Below, in pieces: positions 9,576 through 20,771 of a stretch of DNA of 64,000 nucleotides. A program made the position numbers and the translations under genes. The notes under the pieces were generated by a model that was given only the letters and a program-made list of their open reading frames with translations, ran no database searches and was not told the origin of the DNA. This DNA is from Filosporella fistucella (Eukaryota > Ascomycota > Leotiomycetes > Helotiales), in the NCBI GenBank assembly GCA_030077755.1, contig JAQJZZ010000017.1, forward strand, positions 992,001-1,056,000, written 5' to 3'. Each line of letters starts with the position of its first letter. The first letter of the stretch is position 1.

Positions 9576-11930
9576 ATGGCAGACGATACAATTCACAAAC
9601 AAGAATTTCGCATACGAGAGTTGGGCACTCGACAAGTCATTCTCTTCCCCACTCGAGCTCAAATTACTCGAGATATCGGGGAGATCACTCTCCAACCCGG
9701 CGCCAACCAGATCACCATTGTTGGCCTTGCACCAACCGTCGACGAGCATTCCATCAAAGTCGAAGGAACCGGATCAGCTACTATCACCGACGTTTCTGTT
9801 GATCTTCTACCAAATCGAGATCATTACGATGACATCTACCCATCTGACTCGGATTCGGACATGAGCGATGATGAATCTGAAGAGGAGGCTGAAAATGCAG
9901 ACGTGAAGGCCGTTGATGCCAAATTGAACGAACTAGGTATCCAACTCCTGAAAGAACAGGAGATTATCAACTCGGCAGCCAAGCGTCTTGTCATTTGCGA
10001 CAATTATGGAACAAATATGGAGAAAAAGCGACCAGATGACCTGGAGCCACTTATCAAGACTTACCATGATGAGCGGAACAAGATCTATCAGGACCACGAA
10101 AACGCAACAGAAGCAATCGTCAAAATCAGAGTAGAGGAAGAGAAGCTTCAGGCGGAAAGAGTACGCCTCCAGCACTTAGCGTACAAGGCTCAGAAAAAGG
10201 CGATGAAGGAGAAGAAAAAGTTAAGAGCCAAACAAGCACGACAGAAAGAGGAGATTGAGCGGGAGAAGCAACGAATCAGAACTGAACGAGAGAAATTTTG
10301 GCCAAAAATGGTGTACTGCGTCACGATCAACCTGGAGCCATCTTCACTTCCAACTCCTGCATCATCTCGAAGAGGATCCATTGGAGATGCCAGCACAGTT
10401 GTCAATTTGGCCACATCGGACTTTCACAAGGCCCCTACCTCACCTCTCGACCCAGGAAAGATCAGCTTAAGTTTGAGCTACATCACTTACTCTGCCAACT
10501 GGTCTCCTCGATATGACCTTAGCCTGAACACTGTTAAATGCAATGGTGTACTGGAATATGCTGGTGAGATCAAGAATGGCACTTCTGAAACTTGGCGCGA
10601 TGCCAAGGTCACTTTGTCTACCTCCCAGGCATCGTTTTCTGGTCTTAGTGAGAGTATACCTATCATGCAACCATGGCACGTTCGTCTGCTGAAAGGTGGT
10701 CGGAACGAGAGCAGTGCTCTTTTCAGTGATCATGAGCTTGCTGCCAAGCGGCAAGAATGGAATCAGCAGGTTGGCCAGAAATCCCAACAAGCTCGAGGAC
10801 AACTCTTTGGACTTAGCAAGTCACAGGCGCCCGATCGGCATCGCAAATACAAAGCAGCAGCTAATGAGTTCAATGCTATGCCAAACATTCATGCGAGGTC
10901 AATGGCAGCTTTTGGCTCTTCAGCTCCTCAAGCCGCGGCTGTACCGCAGATGTCATCAACGGGGGGGTTATTCGGAAACGTGCGTGCGCATTCTTCCACA
11001 GCACCTTATTACGAATCAAAAGATGAAGAGAAAGAGGAATCTGATGAAGATGACATGGGTTACGCTTTATTCGATGAACCTAACAATCCGGTCCATGAGC
11101 AATCACTCATGTTCGAGGAGGGAGCTTGGGAGGAATCAGGTATGACAAACACCTACGAGCTTCCCGCCACCAAGACTCTCGCTCCTAGCAACTCAACCTT
11201 CAAGCACAAAATCGCCAAGATCGACTTCAAAAACATCATCTTCTCACACATTGTCATTGGAAAGCTTCGACAGGTTGCCTTCCTTAAGGCTCGTATGAGA
11301 AATAACAGCAAGATCCCACTCCTCAAGGGACCTTTGGGCCTTACCCTCGACGGCGCCTTCTTAGGACAAGCGACCCTTCCTCGTTGCTCCACTGGCGAAT
11401 CTTTCACCCTTCCCCTTGGCATTGACCCACTGATCGAAGTCGTCTACCCAAAACCAACTGTCCGCCGCAGTCAAACCGGTATTTTCAACAGGGAAGACAG
11501 CAACGTGTTCACCCGCACAGTCTCAATCCTCAACAAGCGCAACAACGCCCCTGTTGACCTCCTTGTCCTGGATCAAGTCCCAGTCTCCGAGGAAGAGCGC
11601 CTGAAGATCGATATCCTGAATCCACGAGGATTGAAACCAGGTGTCGAAGGTATAAAAACAGGCCAGAGCATTCATTCCAGTGTTATACCTTCTTCAACGG
11701 CATTGACTACGAAGGGTACTGCAAAGGATGCGAGATCTAGTGTATATGGAGAGGGGAAAGAGATGGTTAAGGATGTCAAGTGGGGAAGTGCTATGGCGAG
11801 TACCAAGAAGAATGGAGAGGTGAGCTGGAATGTAAAGTTGAATCCGGGTATGGGTGTAAAGCTTGCACTTGAATATGAGACTGCATTTCCGAGCGGAGAG
11901 GCGGTTTTTGGGGTTCAAGGTGGCAACTAA
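9576..11930 (+). CDS. DUF4139 domain protein (mucoidy inhibitor A-like)
   Basis: Single-exon protein of 784 residues; function is not established in fungi. I chose ATG 9576 (context CAGCATGG) because the in-frame extension upstream has only a TTG. Residues about 20-90 form the N-terminal domain usually paired with DUF4139 (a beta-rich segment with TRAQITRDIGEITLQPGANQ). An acidic Ser/Asp/Glu patch (about 95-115) follows, then a long charged coiled coil (about 130-245, ending KREKFWPKM-like). The DUF4139 beta-rich core follows (ISYITYSANWSPRYDLSL...), interrupted by a disordered insertion around 390-510 with Gly-Leu-Phe-Gly and acidic runs. The C-terminal end is conserved (WNVKLNPGMGVKLALEYE). 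There is no signal peptide or membrane segment, so it is probably cytosolic. Confidence 0.85.
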   Translation: MADDTIHKQEFRIRELGTRQVILFPTRAQITRDIGEITLQPGANQITIVGLAPTVDEHSIKVEGTGSATITDVSVDLLPNRDHYDDIYPSDSDSDMSDDESEEEAENADVKAVDAKLNELGIQLLKEQEIINSAAKRLVICDNYGTNMEKKRPDDLEPLIKTYHDERNKIYQDHENATEAIVKIRVEEEKLQAERVRLQHLAYKAQKKAMKEKKKLRAKQARQKEEIEREKQRIRTEREKFWPKMVYCVTINLEPSSLPTPASSRRGSIGDASTVVNLATSDFHKAPTSPLDPGKISLSLSYITYSANWSPRYDLSLNTVKCNGVLEYAGEIKNGTSETWRDAKVTLSTSQASFSGLSESIPIMQPWHVRLLKGGRNESSALFSDHELAAKRQEWNQQVGQKSQQARGQLFGLSKSQAPDRHRKYKAAANEFNAMPNIHARSMAAFGSSAPQAAAVPQMSSTGGLFGNVRAHSSTAPYYESKDEEKEESDEDDMGYALFDEPNNPVHEQSLMFEEGAWEESGMTNTYELPATKTLAPSNSTFKHKIAKIDFKNIIFSHIVIGKLRQVAFLKARMRNNSKIPLLKGPLGLTLDGAFLGQATLPRCSTGESFTLPLGIDPLIEVVYPKPTVRRSQTGIFNREDSNVFTRTVSILNKRNNAPVDLLVLDQVPVSEEERLKIDILNPRGLKPGVEGIKTGQSIHSSVIPSSTALTTKGTAKDARSSVYGEGKEMVKDVKWGSAMASTKKNGEVSWNVKLNPGMGVKLALEYETAFPSGEAVFGVQGGN

Positions 11931-12585
11931 GTATTGTAAAAGAAATGGGATCGTGTATCGATAATGTACGGTCATTCACGGTGGGGTTTGTTTTGGGGTA
12001 TTTCGCAGCTTGAACTAGGAAGGCTGGGAAATATTCATAGCATCAAAGGTTTTGGGGCATATCAGAATGGCAGACTTTTTGTAGCAAATATGTTTGATCG
12101 TCATGTACATTTTTTCAACAGTGACTTCCGCTGATACGCAAACCTCGTATGGCATTCAACCATGATAGGTCCTACCTTTTGGTAGCTCACGTTTCTAAAG
12201 ACTACTTCAATCACATCAGATGTGATGCTGCGCGCAAACACTTCTTAACTATACTTGCCCTCGCCAAGGACCTTCTAATAAAACTTTCTCTTCTTTCCGT
12301 CAAAGTATGAGCATAGAAGTGAGCCCCCTTCCCCTCCGCCAGCAGTTTTATGCTCTTATAATCCCATATTCAAAAATTCTATCTCGCCTCTCATCAATCC
12401 ATAAAATCATCGTTTTACCTCCTCATCCCCATGAATATTCCCGTTCCCATGCTTCACCCTGCCATTACCAATTTTCACTCTCGTCCCCCTCCCCCTTACT
12501 CAAACTCACTAATCCCCACTCGTCCTCCTCCCACCAATCCAACCCACAACCCCTATATAAAACAAAATACCCCTCTCACTCCCAT
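11931..12585. other. Intergenic: DUF4139 3' flank and tRNA upstream region
   Basis: No supported protein gene. The right half is strongly pyrimidine-rich (CCTCCCCC tracts at about 12430-12590). A TATATAAAAC element at about 12554-12563 sits roughly 30 bp upstream of the tRNA and may help position RNA polymerase III. A 97-codon ORF at 12307-12600 overlaps the tRNA and is rejected. Confidence 0.5.
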
Positions 12586-12675
12586 CCCTTGGTAGTTTAG
12601 TTGGCTATAGCGCCCGGCTGTAATGTTTATTTCAAAGTAACCGGGAAGTCGGGTGTTCGATTCACCCCCGAGGGA
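12586..12675 (+). tRNA. tRNA-Tyr (GTA) with a 16 nt intron
   Basis: The full cloverleaf folds by hand. Acceptor 12586-12592 (CCCTTGG) pairs with 12668-12674 (CCGAGGG) with one G-T wobble, and the discriminator is A12675. U8-A9 is followed by a D-arm GTT/AGC stem. The anticodon stem is CCCGG 12613-12617 with CCGGG 12641-12645. The loop is C-T-GTA-A with anticodon GTA at 12620-12622. The T-arm is GGGTG-TTCGATT-CACCC. An intron of 16 nt at 12624-12639 lies directly after position 37, the canonical place, and tRNA-Tyr is the classic intron-bearing eukaryotic tRNA. A run of seven T's about 22 nt downstream can serve as the Pol III terminator. Confidence 0.95.
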
Positions 12676-13533
12676 ATCACATATTTTGTTTCTCACTTTT
12701 TTTGTTCTGACCTTTTTGACTTTCACCTCTTTTTGTAATTTTTGGAGTTATGAAAAGAAGATAGAGCAAAGGACGGGGAGGGGATCTTTTTTTCTTTTCT
12801 GGAATAGGGTTAGACGGGTAAGAGAGCCTACCTAGTCTTTGAGATAGAAATATTTTTAGAAGGTAAATTAGTATAAATAAAATCAGGCGGGTAAATACCG
12901 GTTTTGTTAGGATTTTATTATAATTCTCTTAATATAAATATTAATAAGTATAAGAAAGAGTATATTACCTATTTCCTCAAATAAAACCGTAGAAATATCT
13001 AATTTCAAAGCTTGAAATCCATCTTTTTGTACCTAACTTGGATGTAAAAGCCGGATGAATCTCGGTAAGTGCAGCGTTAATCATAATGTTGTTAGAGGAA
13101 GGTACTGTTTGTATATATAGAAGGCGTGTAACGATTGTAATGTAGGTATATTACTATTCTGGACAGCAGCGGGTGAAATTCGGGACTTTGGTTATTGACC
13201 ACTTACTTCAGAGGTTTGGGAGGACAATAATCAAGTATTAAGATGGAAGCTATGCTTTCTCTAGATATCAGGGGATGATATTTCGTGATACTGAGACCTC
13301 ATTTTGAAGGCATTTGAAATATTGACGTGTGTATTTTCGGTAGCATGCACTTTGGATGGGAGATGTTCATGCACGGTGAAGTTTGATGCTTCAAAAGCAG
13401 CTACAGTCACTATCTTTAGAGCACAAATCTTTACGTTATGTAAAGCAAATTTTTGAACAGAGAAAACATAATGTCATTCTCAACTAGCTATTATCAAATC
13501 AACCCTCCCCCACAATAATCCATCAGATAGGTA
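12676..13533. other. AT-rich spacer downstream of the tRNA
   Basis: 858 bp with no gene. Bases about 12840-13020 are markedly AT-rich, with dense TTA/TAA/TATA words, unlike the rest of the window. This could be a decayed mobile-element remnant next to the tRNA or simply AT-rich spacer. The interval ends at the 3' flank of the sugar transporter. Confidence 0.45.
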
Positions 13534-15452
13534 TCAAAGCTCTCCATGAGTGAGTCTCTCCCTTTCCAATCTTGCCTTCTCCTTCTTCGCCTTTTGAATA
13601 TCCAAAGACATCTTGACGGGTCTAACGCCTCTAGTTTCGAACACGGCATCCATCTCTTCAAGCGACAAGCCATATGTTTCAGGGAAGATAAAGTACGAGA
13701 GGACTAATTGGATACAATTGTATGCAATAAAGACAGTCCAGATCTTGTAGCCGATCTTGTTGATACCGACAGAGATACCGTACGAGTTGACGACACCAGC
13801 TGCTCCTTGCACGAGTCCATAAAGTGCCATACCCTTGGCACGAAGAGCGAGGGAGAGCAGTTCGACGGGGTAGAGGTTGTGCATTGTGGCGATAAGGGTG
13901 GCTGAACAGGCTTGGAACATGAAAAACCAGAGAATTGTGAGAGAGGCTTGGGTGTGTGTGCCTTCTGAAGTGAATCTCCAAGAGGTGATTGTAATGGCTG
14001 TTTGGAAGACGATGAAGGTGATTAAGCCAGTGAAGATCAAAGTTCTCCTGTTGAACCTATCGATGATGAAAGAACCCAAAACGGTGAAGATGAAGTAGGT
14101 TGCTGTTGATCCCATGTTGATTCCGAGTTGGTCGATATCTTTGTTGATACCGACAGTCTTGAGAGCGGGAACCAGGTATTGACCGATAATTCCACCACCA
14201 TTCCATTGCTGGAAGATACTGTAGAGGACAAGTGCGAGGACTCTGTATCTGGCACCTCGTTTTCCGAAAGCTCGGAAATCCCATATTTGTTTGTTGTGCT
14301 TGCTGTTCTCGGAGTTCAAGGAATCGTAGATTTGGTTGACGGTGGCGTTGACCAAAGGATGATTTGGATTGTTGCCTTCGGTAGTGTGGTATTTTGCGAT
14401 CATGTTGCGAGCTTTGTCTTCCTTACCTCTCATGATGTAGAAACGAGGGGATTCTGGTGTAATGAAGAAGACTAGGAGACAGAAGATTGCTGGGAAGAGA
14501 CCTGAGAAAATTAGCTTGTGGTATTTTATGTGAAGAGATAACATGTGTGTGCATTCCAAAGCGTTCCCAGCGAATTGGGAAATTGGGAAAACGGAACTAA
14601 ATCGAGAACAAATCCGATTTTGGCTTCATCAACAATAAAATGATAGAAATTGCGTACCCTCAAGGAGCAATGGAATTCTCCATTGCCAGTTTGTATGACC
14701 CATCTTAGTGAAACCGATCAAAGCTGCACCCATACCCAAACTTCCGATCTGGAAGCAGGCACCAAACAATCCAACCATTCGACCTCTCAGATGAGCTGGT
14801 GCAACCTCTCCCATGTACTGGGGAGCTGACATCAAGGCACTACCAAAGCCCAAAAAGAATCGCCCAGCCATGAACATTGGCACATTGATTGCGAAACCTT
14901 GCAGAAGGGCAGCAGCGAGCACGATGAAGTTGCCAACGAAGTTGATGCTGCGACGCCCAATGATGTCGGCGAATGATAGGAATGGAGCTCCACAGACTGT
15001 ACCGATGGTCATCAATGCATTGACTGTACCATATTGAACTCCGTCGAAGCCAATTCCGAAATAATTGTGCCATGTCTCGTATGCGTTGATACCTACACGT
15101 TGTCAATATAGTCATGAGACGGTGTAATTCCAGCTACGAACCTCCAATGACAGCCCAATCGATACCTGTAAGATAATTAGCATGATTCGAAATTGACTCG
15201 AAAAGGTAACTCACCAAAACCAGCCATATTACAGCCCTGCACGAACATGATACAGCAAATTCTGAAGCCGGTCCATGATCTCATAGAGAGGGACTCTTGA
15301 GAAAGAGTAAACAGATCCTCTTCTGTAAGTCTTGCAATGACTACCTCTTCGACATGATCCGGAGAAGTCTTCAGATCTGCGAGGTTGTCGAAGTTTGTGT
15401 CAACGGTTTCCAAGCCATTGGCATCGTATCTTGTTCCTGGAACCCCAGACAT
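13534..15452 (-). CDS. MFS sugar transporter
   Basis: Plasma-membrane sugar porter (major facilitator superfamily) of 554 residues, most like fungal lactose/hexose permeases; the substrate is not predictable here. Four exons on the minus strand: 15452-15215, 15165-15142 (a 24 nt micro-exon encoding DWAVIGG-type residues), 15092-14658 and 14501-13534. Joining them gives GFGIDWAVIGGINAYETWHN in frame. Signatures include DIIGRRSINFVG after TM2, GRFFLGFGSAL (TM4), VAPAHLRGRMVG, ITPESPRFYIMRG (the PESPR motif after TM6), and QQWNGGGIIGQY (TM7). The C-terminal tail is rich in Lys and Glu. About 12 hydrophobic segments are visible. It is divergent from the GH95 fucosidase across 800 bp, which suggests co-regulation and that it may import released monosaccharides. 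Confidence 0.92.
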
Positions 15453-16252
15453 GTTGAAAGAGCTGCAGAGGCAACTTCAGAAATGTGGATATTGGAGAGA
15501 TAATAACTTCAAATAAAAAGAGACTTTAGCCAGGGACTTTATGCGAACGCGAAGATCACTACTTCTCGACCCACCTTTTCCAGGGCTTTCATAGCGGTGG
15601 AAAGACGGACCTTGGATCCGTTGATAGCAAAAATGATTTGTTCTTGCCCCTCACCTTTCTTTGCCAAATCCCCAGATGCTTCCCCGCAAGAAGAGTGCAA
15701 GAATGGGGACTCCATTATTTCTCCTCCAGGATAGTTGGGCTGTATGTGGTGATTGGTGGATATTGACGAACACCTCCCGCGTCTAGAGCCCCGAGGCTCA
15801 TGGCACTGGCAGGGAGTTAATGCCTGTACTAGTAAGCTAATGCCTGTAAGCTCTTCGCTCTATCAAACTTGAAAAAAGCTGCTGGAAACCCCACTGGAAG
15901 ACACACCACTGAGACCACTAACTCTGCTGTGCCGTTAACATGCTGGCCAAGTTCCCCAACTCGGATGTTTGCCGATTCTTCGACTTCGATAGCGCCTGAG
16001 TGGAGCGATGGCCGTATATTTGCATTGCATACCAGTGCACATCAGTGCATGATTGGCAGTTAGTCCAAATCCCAAATCCAAGGACAGAAGCGTGAGACCC
16101 TTGGACTTTTTCTCCGCTAGGCCAGTATCCAGGTGCTGATAGATGAGATGCCTCGATGATAGATGCGCGTCTGGGTCGCTGAGCTTTTCACCGAGTGCTA
16201 TGGCCATATGCATCCCCATCACCTCACCTCACAAGACAAGATCACCACAAAC
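15453..16252. promoter_or_regulatory. Shared promoter region of the sugar transporter and GH95 genes
   Basis: The 800 bp between divergent starts (15452 minus, 16253 plus) holds no supported gene. A CCCCAC box at 15889-15894 fits the CreA carbon-repression consensus (SYGGRG on the other strand), but such hexamers are common. A 10 bp word AATGCCTGTA occurs twice around 15818-15850. Regulation by carbon source is inference. Confidence 0.4.
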
Positions 16253-18531
16253 ATGTCGAGCACCACGCTTCACTACACGGCGCCCGCCTCAGAATGGTCG
16301 CAAAGTCTTCCTATCGGTAATGGCCGACTTGGTGCCATGGTGTATGGTCGTACCACCACAGAATTACTGCAGTTGAATGAAAACTCGGTTTGGTATGGAG
16401 GACCGCAAGATAGAACACCACGCGATGCCCTGAAGAACCTTCCTCGGCTCCGAGAATTGATTCGATCAGAGCAACACGATAAGGCCGAAGATCTCATCCG
16501 TCGAGCATTCTTCGCAACGCCACATAGTCAACGACACTACGAACCTCTTGGAACATTGACACTGGAATTTGGCCATGACGAGAAAGATGTGAAGAAGTAT
16601 CGCCGGAGTCTCGACCTCGAGACTGCTATCACGAGTGTGCAGTACGAGCATGGCGGTGTACAGTACAAGCGCGACACTTTTGCCAGCTTCGAACATGGTG
16701 TATTGGCAATGCAGTTGGAATCGTCCAAGAGCACAGAGTTCGTGATACGCTTGACTCGAGTGAGTGAACGGGAGTACGAGACCAATGAATTTGTGGACTC
16801 TATTGCGGCGTCAAGTGATGGCACAATTATCATGCACGCCACGCCTGGTGGGGTCTTGAGCAACGAATTGTGCTGCGTTGTGAAGGTTAAATGTCAGGAT
16901 GATGGAATTATTGAAGTTTCTGGTAGCTGTCTTGTGGTAAGATCTGCAAACGTCTCAATCGTCATCTCCGCTCAAACCACCTTTCGATTCGATGATGTTG
17001 AAGCAGTAGCGTTGGTGGATGCGGGCAATGCATTGGACAAACTTAATCTGCGAGCTGAACATGTCAGAGGGTACCAGTCATTATATTCTAGGATGGAGCT
17101 GAAACTTCAATCTAATGGCAATGGCCTACCGACAGACCAAAGACTCTTGGAAACTCCGGACCCTTCCTTGATTGCACTGTACCACAATTACGGACGGTAC
17201 CTACTCATTTCATGCAGTCGTCCAGGATGGAGAGCCCTCCCAGCAACATTACAAGGGATATGGAATCCGTCTTTTCAACCCGCCTGGGGAAGCAAATACA
17301 CGATCAACATCAATACTCAAATGAATTACTGGCCTGCAAATGTATGCAACCTTTCTGAATGCGAGATTCCACTATTCGATTTACTTGAGCGAATGGCCGA
17401 ACGAGGGAAGAAAACTGCACAGGTGATGTACGGATGCCGAGGCTGGTGCTCACATCACAACACTGATATCTGGGCTGATACAGACCCTCAAGATCGCTGG
17501 ATGCCTGCAACTGGTACGTGAAAATGATATTTTTTTGAGTTTCGCTAAGCTTTCGCAAAGTTTGGCCTCTTGCTGGAGCTTGGTTATGCTACCATATCTG
17601 GGAAAGCTATCAATTCAACTGTGACGAGTCAATTTTGATACGGATGTTCCCTGTTCTGAAAGGATGTGTCGAGTTTCTTCTCGACTTCCTCATTTATGAT
17701 GAGTCTGGTAAATATCTCGTCACTAACCCATCTCTGTCCCCCGAGAACACTTTCCTCGGGGATAACAATACTGAGGGTGTCTTGTGTGAGGGCTCGACCA
17801 TAGACATGCAGATAATCAGAGCAGTGCTTGGCGCTTTCATATCAATATCCACCGATCTCAAAACCAACGATGGCCTTCAATCTCGTGCGAAAGAATCAAT
17901 AAATCGCCTGCCACCAATGTCTATTGGATCTTTTGGTCAGCTCCAAGAATGGTCCAAGGATTATGCAGAAGTGGAGCCTGGCCATCGCCACACCTCTCAT
18001 CTCTGGGCGCTTCATCCAGGCAACGCCATAAATCTAGAGTCGACGCCATCCCTCGCTGCTGCGAGTGCAGTAGTATTAAAACGACGAGCCGAGCATGGTG
18101 GCGGACATACAGGTTGGAGCAGAGCCTGGCTTATCAACCTCCATGCTCGATTGGGTGATGCAGGAGGCTGCTTTGAGCACATATATCGCCTACTCAAAGA
18201 CTCGACATTGCCAAATATGCTCGACAATCATCCTCCATTTCAGATTGATGGAAACTTTGGCGGGTGCGCTGGAATTATCGAGATGCTAATTCAATCTCAT
18301 TGCGGCTGTATCCAGTTACTCCCCGCATGTCCCAAATCGTGGAGAAGTGGCTCCTTGAAAGGTGTTCGGGCTAGGGGTGGCTTTGAACTCGACTTCGAGT
18401 GGGAGGATGGTGAAATAAAAGAGCCAGTCATTGTACGAAACTTGTTTGGAAATCAAGGGGTACTCAAATTCCCTGATGGTAAGATAGCAGTTATTGAGGA
18501 CAAGGGGGAACATGCGATTTATTCTAAATAG
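16253..18531 (+). CDS. Alpha-L-fucosidase, GH95
   Basis: Inverting 1,2-alpha-L-fucosidase family enzyme of 743 residues. Exons are 16253-17513 and 17561-18531. The intron (GTACGT...GCAAAG, 47 nt) joins MPAT to VWPLAGAW exactly as in the family. The N-terminal beta-sandwich starts with WSQSLPIGNGRLGAMVYG and LNENSVWYGGP. The (alpha/alpha)6 catalytic domain shows NINTQMNYWPAN (about 350-360), HHNTDIWADTDP (about 400), EVEPGHRHTSHLWALHPG (about 556), HTGWSRAW and IDGNFGG (about 648). These include the paired Asn residues and acidic residues known to form the active site. There is no clear signal peptide from this ATG; an in-frame upstream ATG at 16163 adds 30 residues that are not convincingly a signal either. 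Its stop is 29 bp from the convergent GH1 stop. Confidence 0.92.
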
Positions 18532-18560
18532 ATGATCCTCATATCTAACCATGCAAACCC

Positions 18561-20072
18561 TCATTTATCCTTCACCATATGCTGGAAAAGCTCTTTGATC
18601 ACATAAGCCGATTTCTTTGGGTACCTCTTCTTTTCTTTTGACTCGAAATCAATAAACGTCACACCAAATCTGTCAGAATACCCCGCAGCCCATTCTATCA
18701 ATTGTTAGTCTCTTGAAATGCTTGGTGCGAAGAAGTACATACCCCAGTTATCCGTGAAAGTCCACGCAAAGTAGCTCCTGATATCAACTCCATCTTCCTT
18801 GACAGCTTTCCCAATAGCACTGATATATCCCTCAAAAAAGTCAATCCGAAATTTATCATCCAGTACCTTCTCGCTCGGCTCCGTCTCTCCTTGCGCCGTC
18901 GTTCCGTTCTCAGTAATGTATATCGGCACACCGTATCTCTTCCAAATCCAATTCAACAGTTTTCTGAATGCCCACGGCGCAGTACGCAACCAATATGTAT
19001 CGCTCGCTGGTCCCCTCGACACCCCTTTACTATTCGTATCCAACTTATCCACATTCCCCGAATGGTCGTTCAGCTCCGGCGGCGTGTCTTTATGCCTGAT
19101 GTAAAAAGTAGTATAACTATTCATCCCATAGAAATCTGACGATCCAAGCACGAGTTTCGACTCCTCGGGTGTAAAAGTAGGCAGTCTATCTCCAAGCTGT
19201 GCTCGCATGCTAGCTGGGTAATCCCCCGTCTTGTGAACTGGATCCGCATACCACGCTATCTCGAACTCTCTTGCTCGTTCTGCAGCCTCCACATCAAGAG
19301 GATCGTCTTCGTCCCAGGGCTCAGAGTAATTCCCATGTAGCGTAATTCCAATCATGCCTTTTTGCTCCGGCTGGTATTTCTCTCTGTACAACTGCACCGC
19401 ATACGCATGCGAGACAAGCTCTGTATGTCCCACCGTAAAAGGCTCTGTAGAAGAATCCCCCTCCTCATTTAATTCCCTATTCGACGATCTAGCTGGCGCA
19501 TGCACACCCGCTGCGTACCCAGCGAGGGTATACACACCAGGTTCATTATAGGTAATCCAATGCTTAACCCTATCTCCCAACTTCTCAAAACAGACTCCAG
19601 CATACCTCACAAAATCAGGTGTGTATTTTTCCTTGTTCAACATACCTCCATACCTATCTTCCAACGCTTGGGGCGTGTCCCAGTGAAACAACGTCACAAA
19701 CGGCGTAATCCCATTCGCAAGCAACTCATCTACCAAATCGCTATAATACTGTAATCCCCTCTCGTTCACAGGATCTTCTTTCCCTCCTAGGGGAATAATC
19801 CTCGTCCAGCTGAGCGAGAAGCGGTACCCGGTTACACCGTATTCTTTCAGCAGGGCAACATCTTCTTTGTACTTGTAATAAGAGAGAACTGCGTCGTCGG
19901 GCGTACTCCCATCTTTTACTTTGCCAGGTGTGTGTGCGAATTTATCCCATATCGACTCGCCTTTGCCGTCGACGTTCCAAGCGCCTTCGACTTGGGTTGC
20001 GGCTGTGGCGTATCCCCAGTAGAAATCAGGACGGAGGACGCCTTTGAGGTCTGAGACTTTTGATTTATCCAT
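18561..20072 (-). CDS. Beta-glucosidase, GH1
   Basis: Retaining GH1 beta-glucosidase of 487 residues that hydrolyses cellobiose and aryl- or plant glucosides. Exon 1 is 20072-18743 and exon 2 is 18694-18561, with a 48 nt GT-AG intron. Splicing converts the read-through NWG into DNWEWAAGYSDRFGV, the conserved C-terminal aglycone-site motif. Other motifs are FYWGYATAATQVEGAW at the N-terminus, TLFHWDTP, TYNEPG (acid/base Glu at about 179), GMNSYTT and YITENGT (nucleophile Glu at about 388). I took ATG 20072 because the family N-terminus begins about 15 residues later; an upstream in-frame start at 20129 is possible. No signal peptide is seen, suggesting an intracellular enzyme that acts on imported glycosides. 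Confidence 0.94.
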
Positions 20073-20771
20073 TTTGAAGATGTGTTGAGATGATTTCCTC
20101 GAGACAAAATGGACGTTCAAAATTGCCAAAGAGTAGAAACAGCTCTCTCAAAATATTGTAAGTAATCCTCACCTCCGATACCCGCTTCACCTACTATCCT
20201 CGTTGCCACATGCCCCGAGAAAGAAGCTCCCAGGGTCATCTACCCCTGGAAAACACGGGATATAATCCCCACTCTAAACCCACAACCATGGGTTCCCAAC
20301 TCGGTCCATGCTGCCGAGCAAGCAGACACATTCAGGCTGCTGGATAAAAGGCGGATAAGTTGCTAGCTGCAGATCAACGCTCACAACGCAGATTGGCGGA
20401 AATTTTCGAGATAGCCTGTTTAGACTGCATATGCAGATATTTAGCCTGAAGGGACGTCACGTGAACCCCGCTTTCCGAGAGTGGGGGATGGATGAAGACG
20501 TTAGGCGTCTTATGTTTTGCTAAGTTTTGAAAGTGGTTTGGTCAGGCAGCTTGTGACTATTGATTTTTATTCTGCGATACTGCAAGGAAAGCGTCTAGGC
20601 TTGAAGTGGCTTGTTTTTTGAGTAGTGTAGTTCGACAGGACGAAATTCGGAGTTTGGATGGTATGATAAAGTGGGAGGCTTGCTAGGAGAGTCGAGGCTA
20701 AGTGAATAAGCTGCGTGAAGAGTTTCGCGTGAAGAATCAGAGAAACGTCCAGGAGCTTGACATATTTCGAA
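20073..20771. promoter_or_regulatory. Intergenic promoter region between GH1 and the GDSL esterase
   Basis: 699 bp between divergent genes with no coding signal. A palindromic CACGTG (bHLH-type site) lies at 20458-20463, directly after GACGT. Which gene, if either, it controls is unknown. Confidence 0.4.

Noticed and set aside
12307..12600. 97-codon ORF upstream of the tRNA
   Set aside because: Runs into the tRNA and is a product of pyrimidine-rich DNA.
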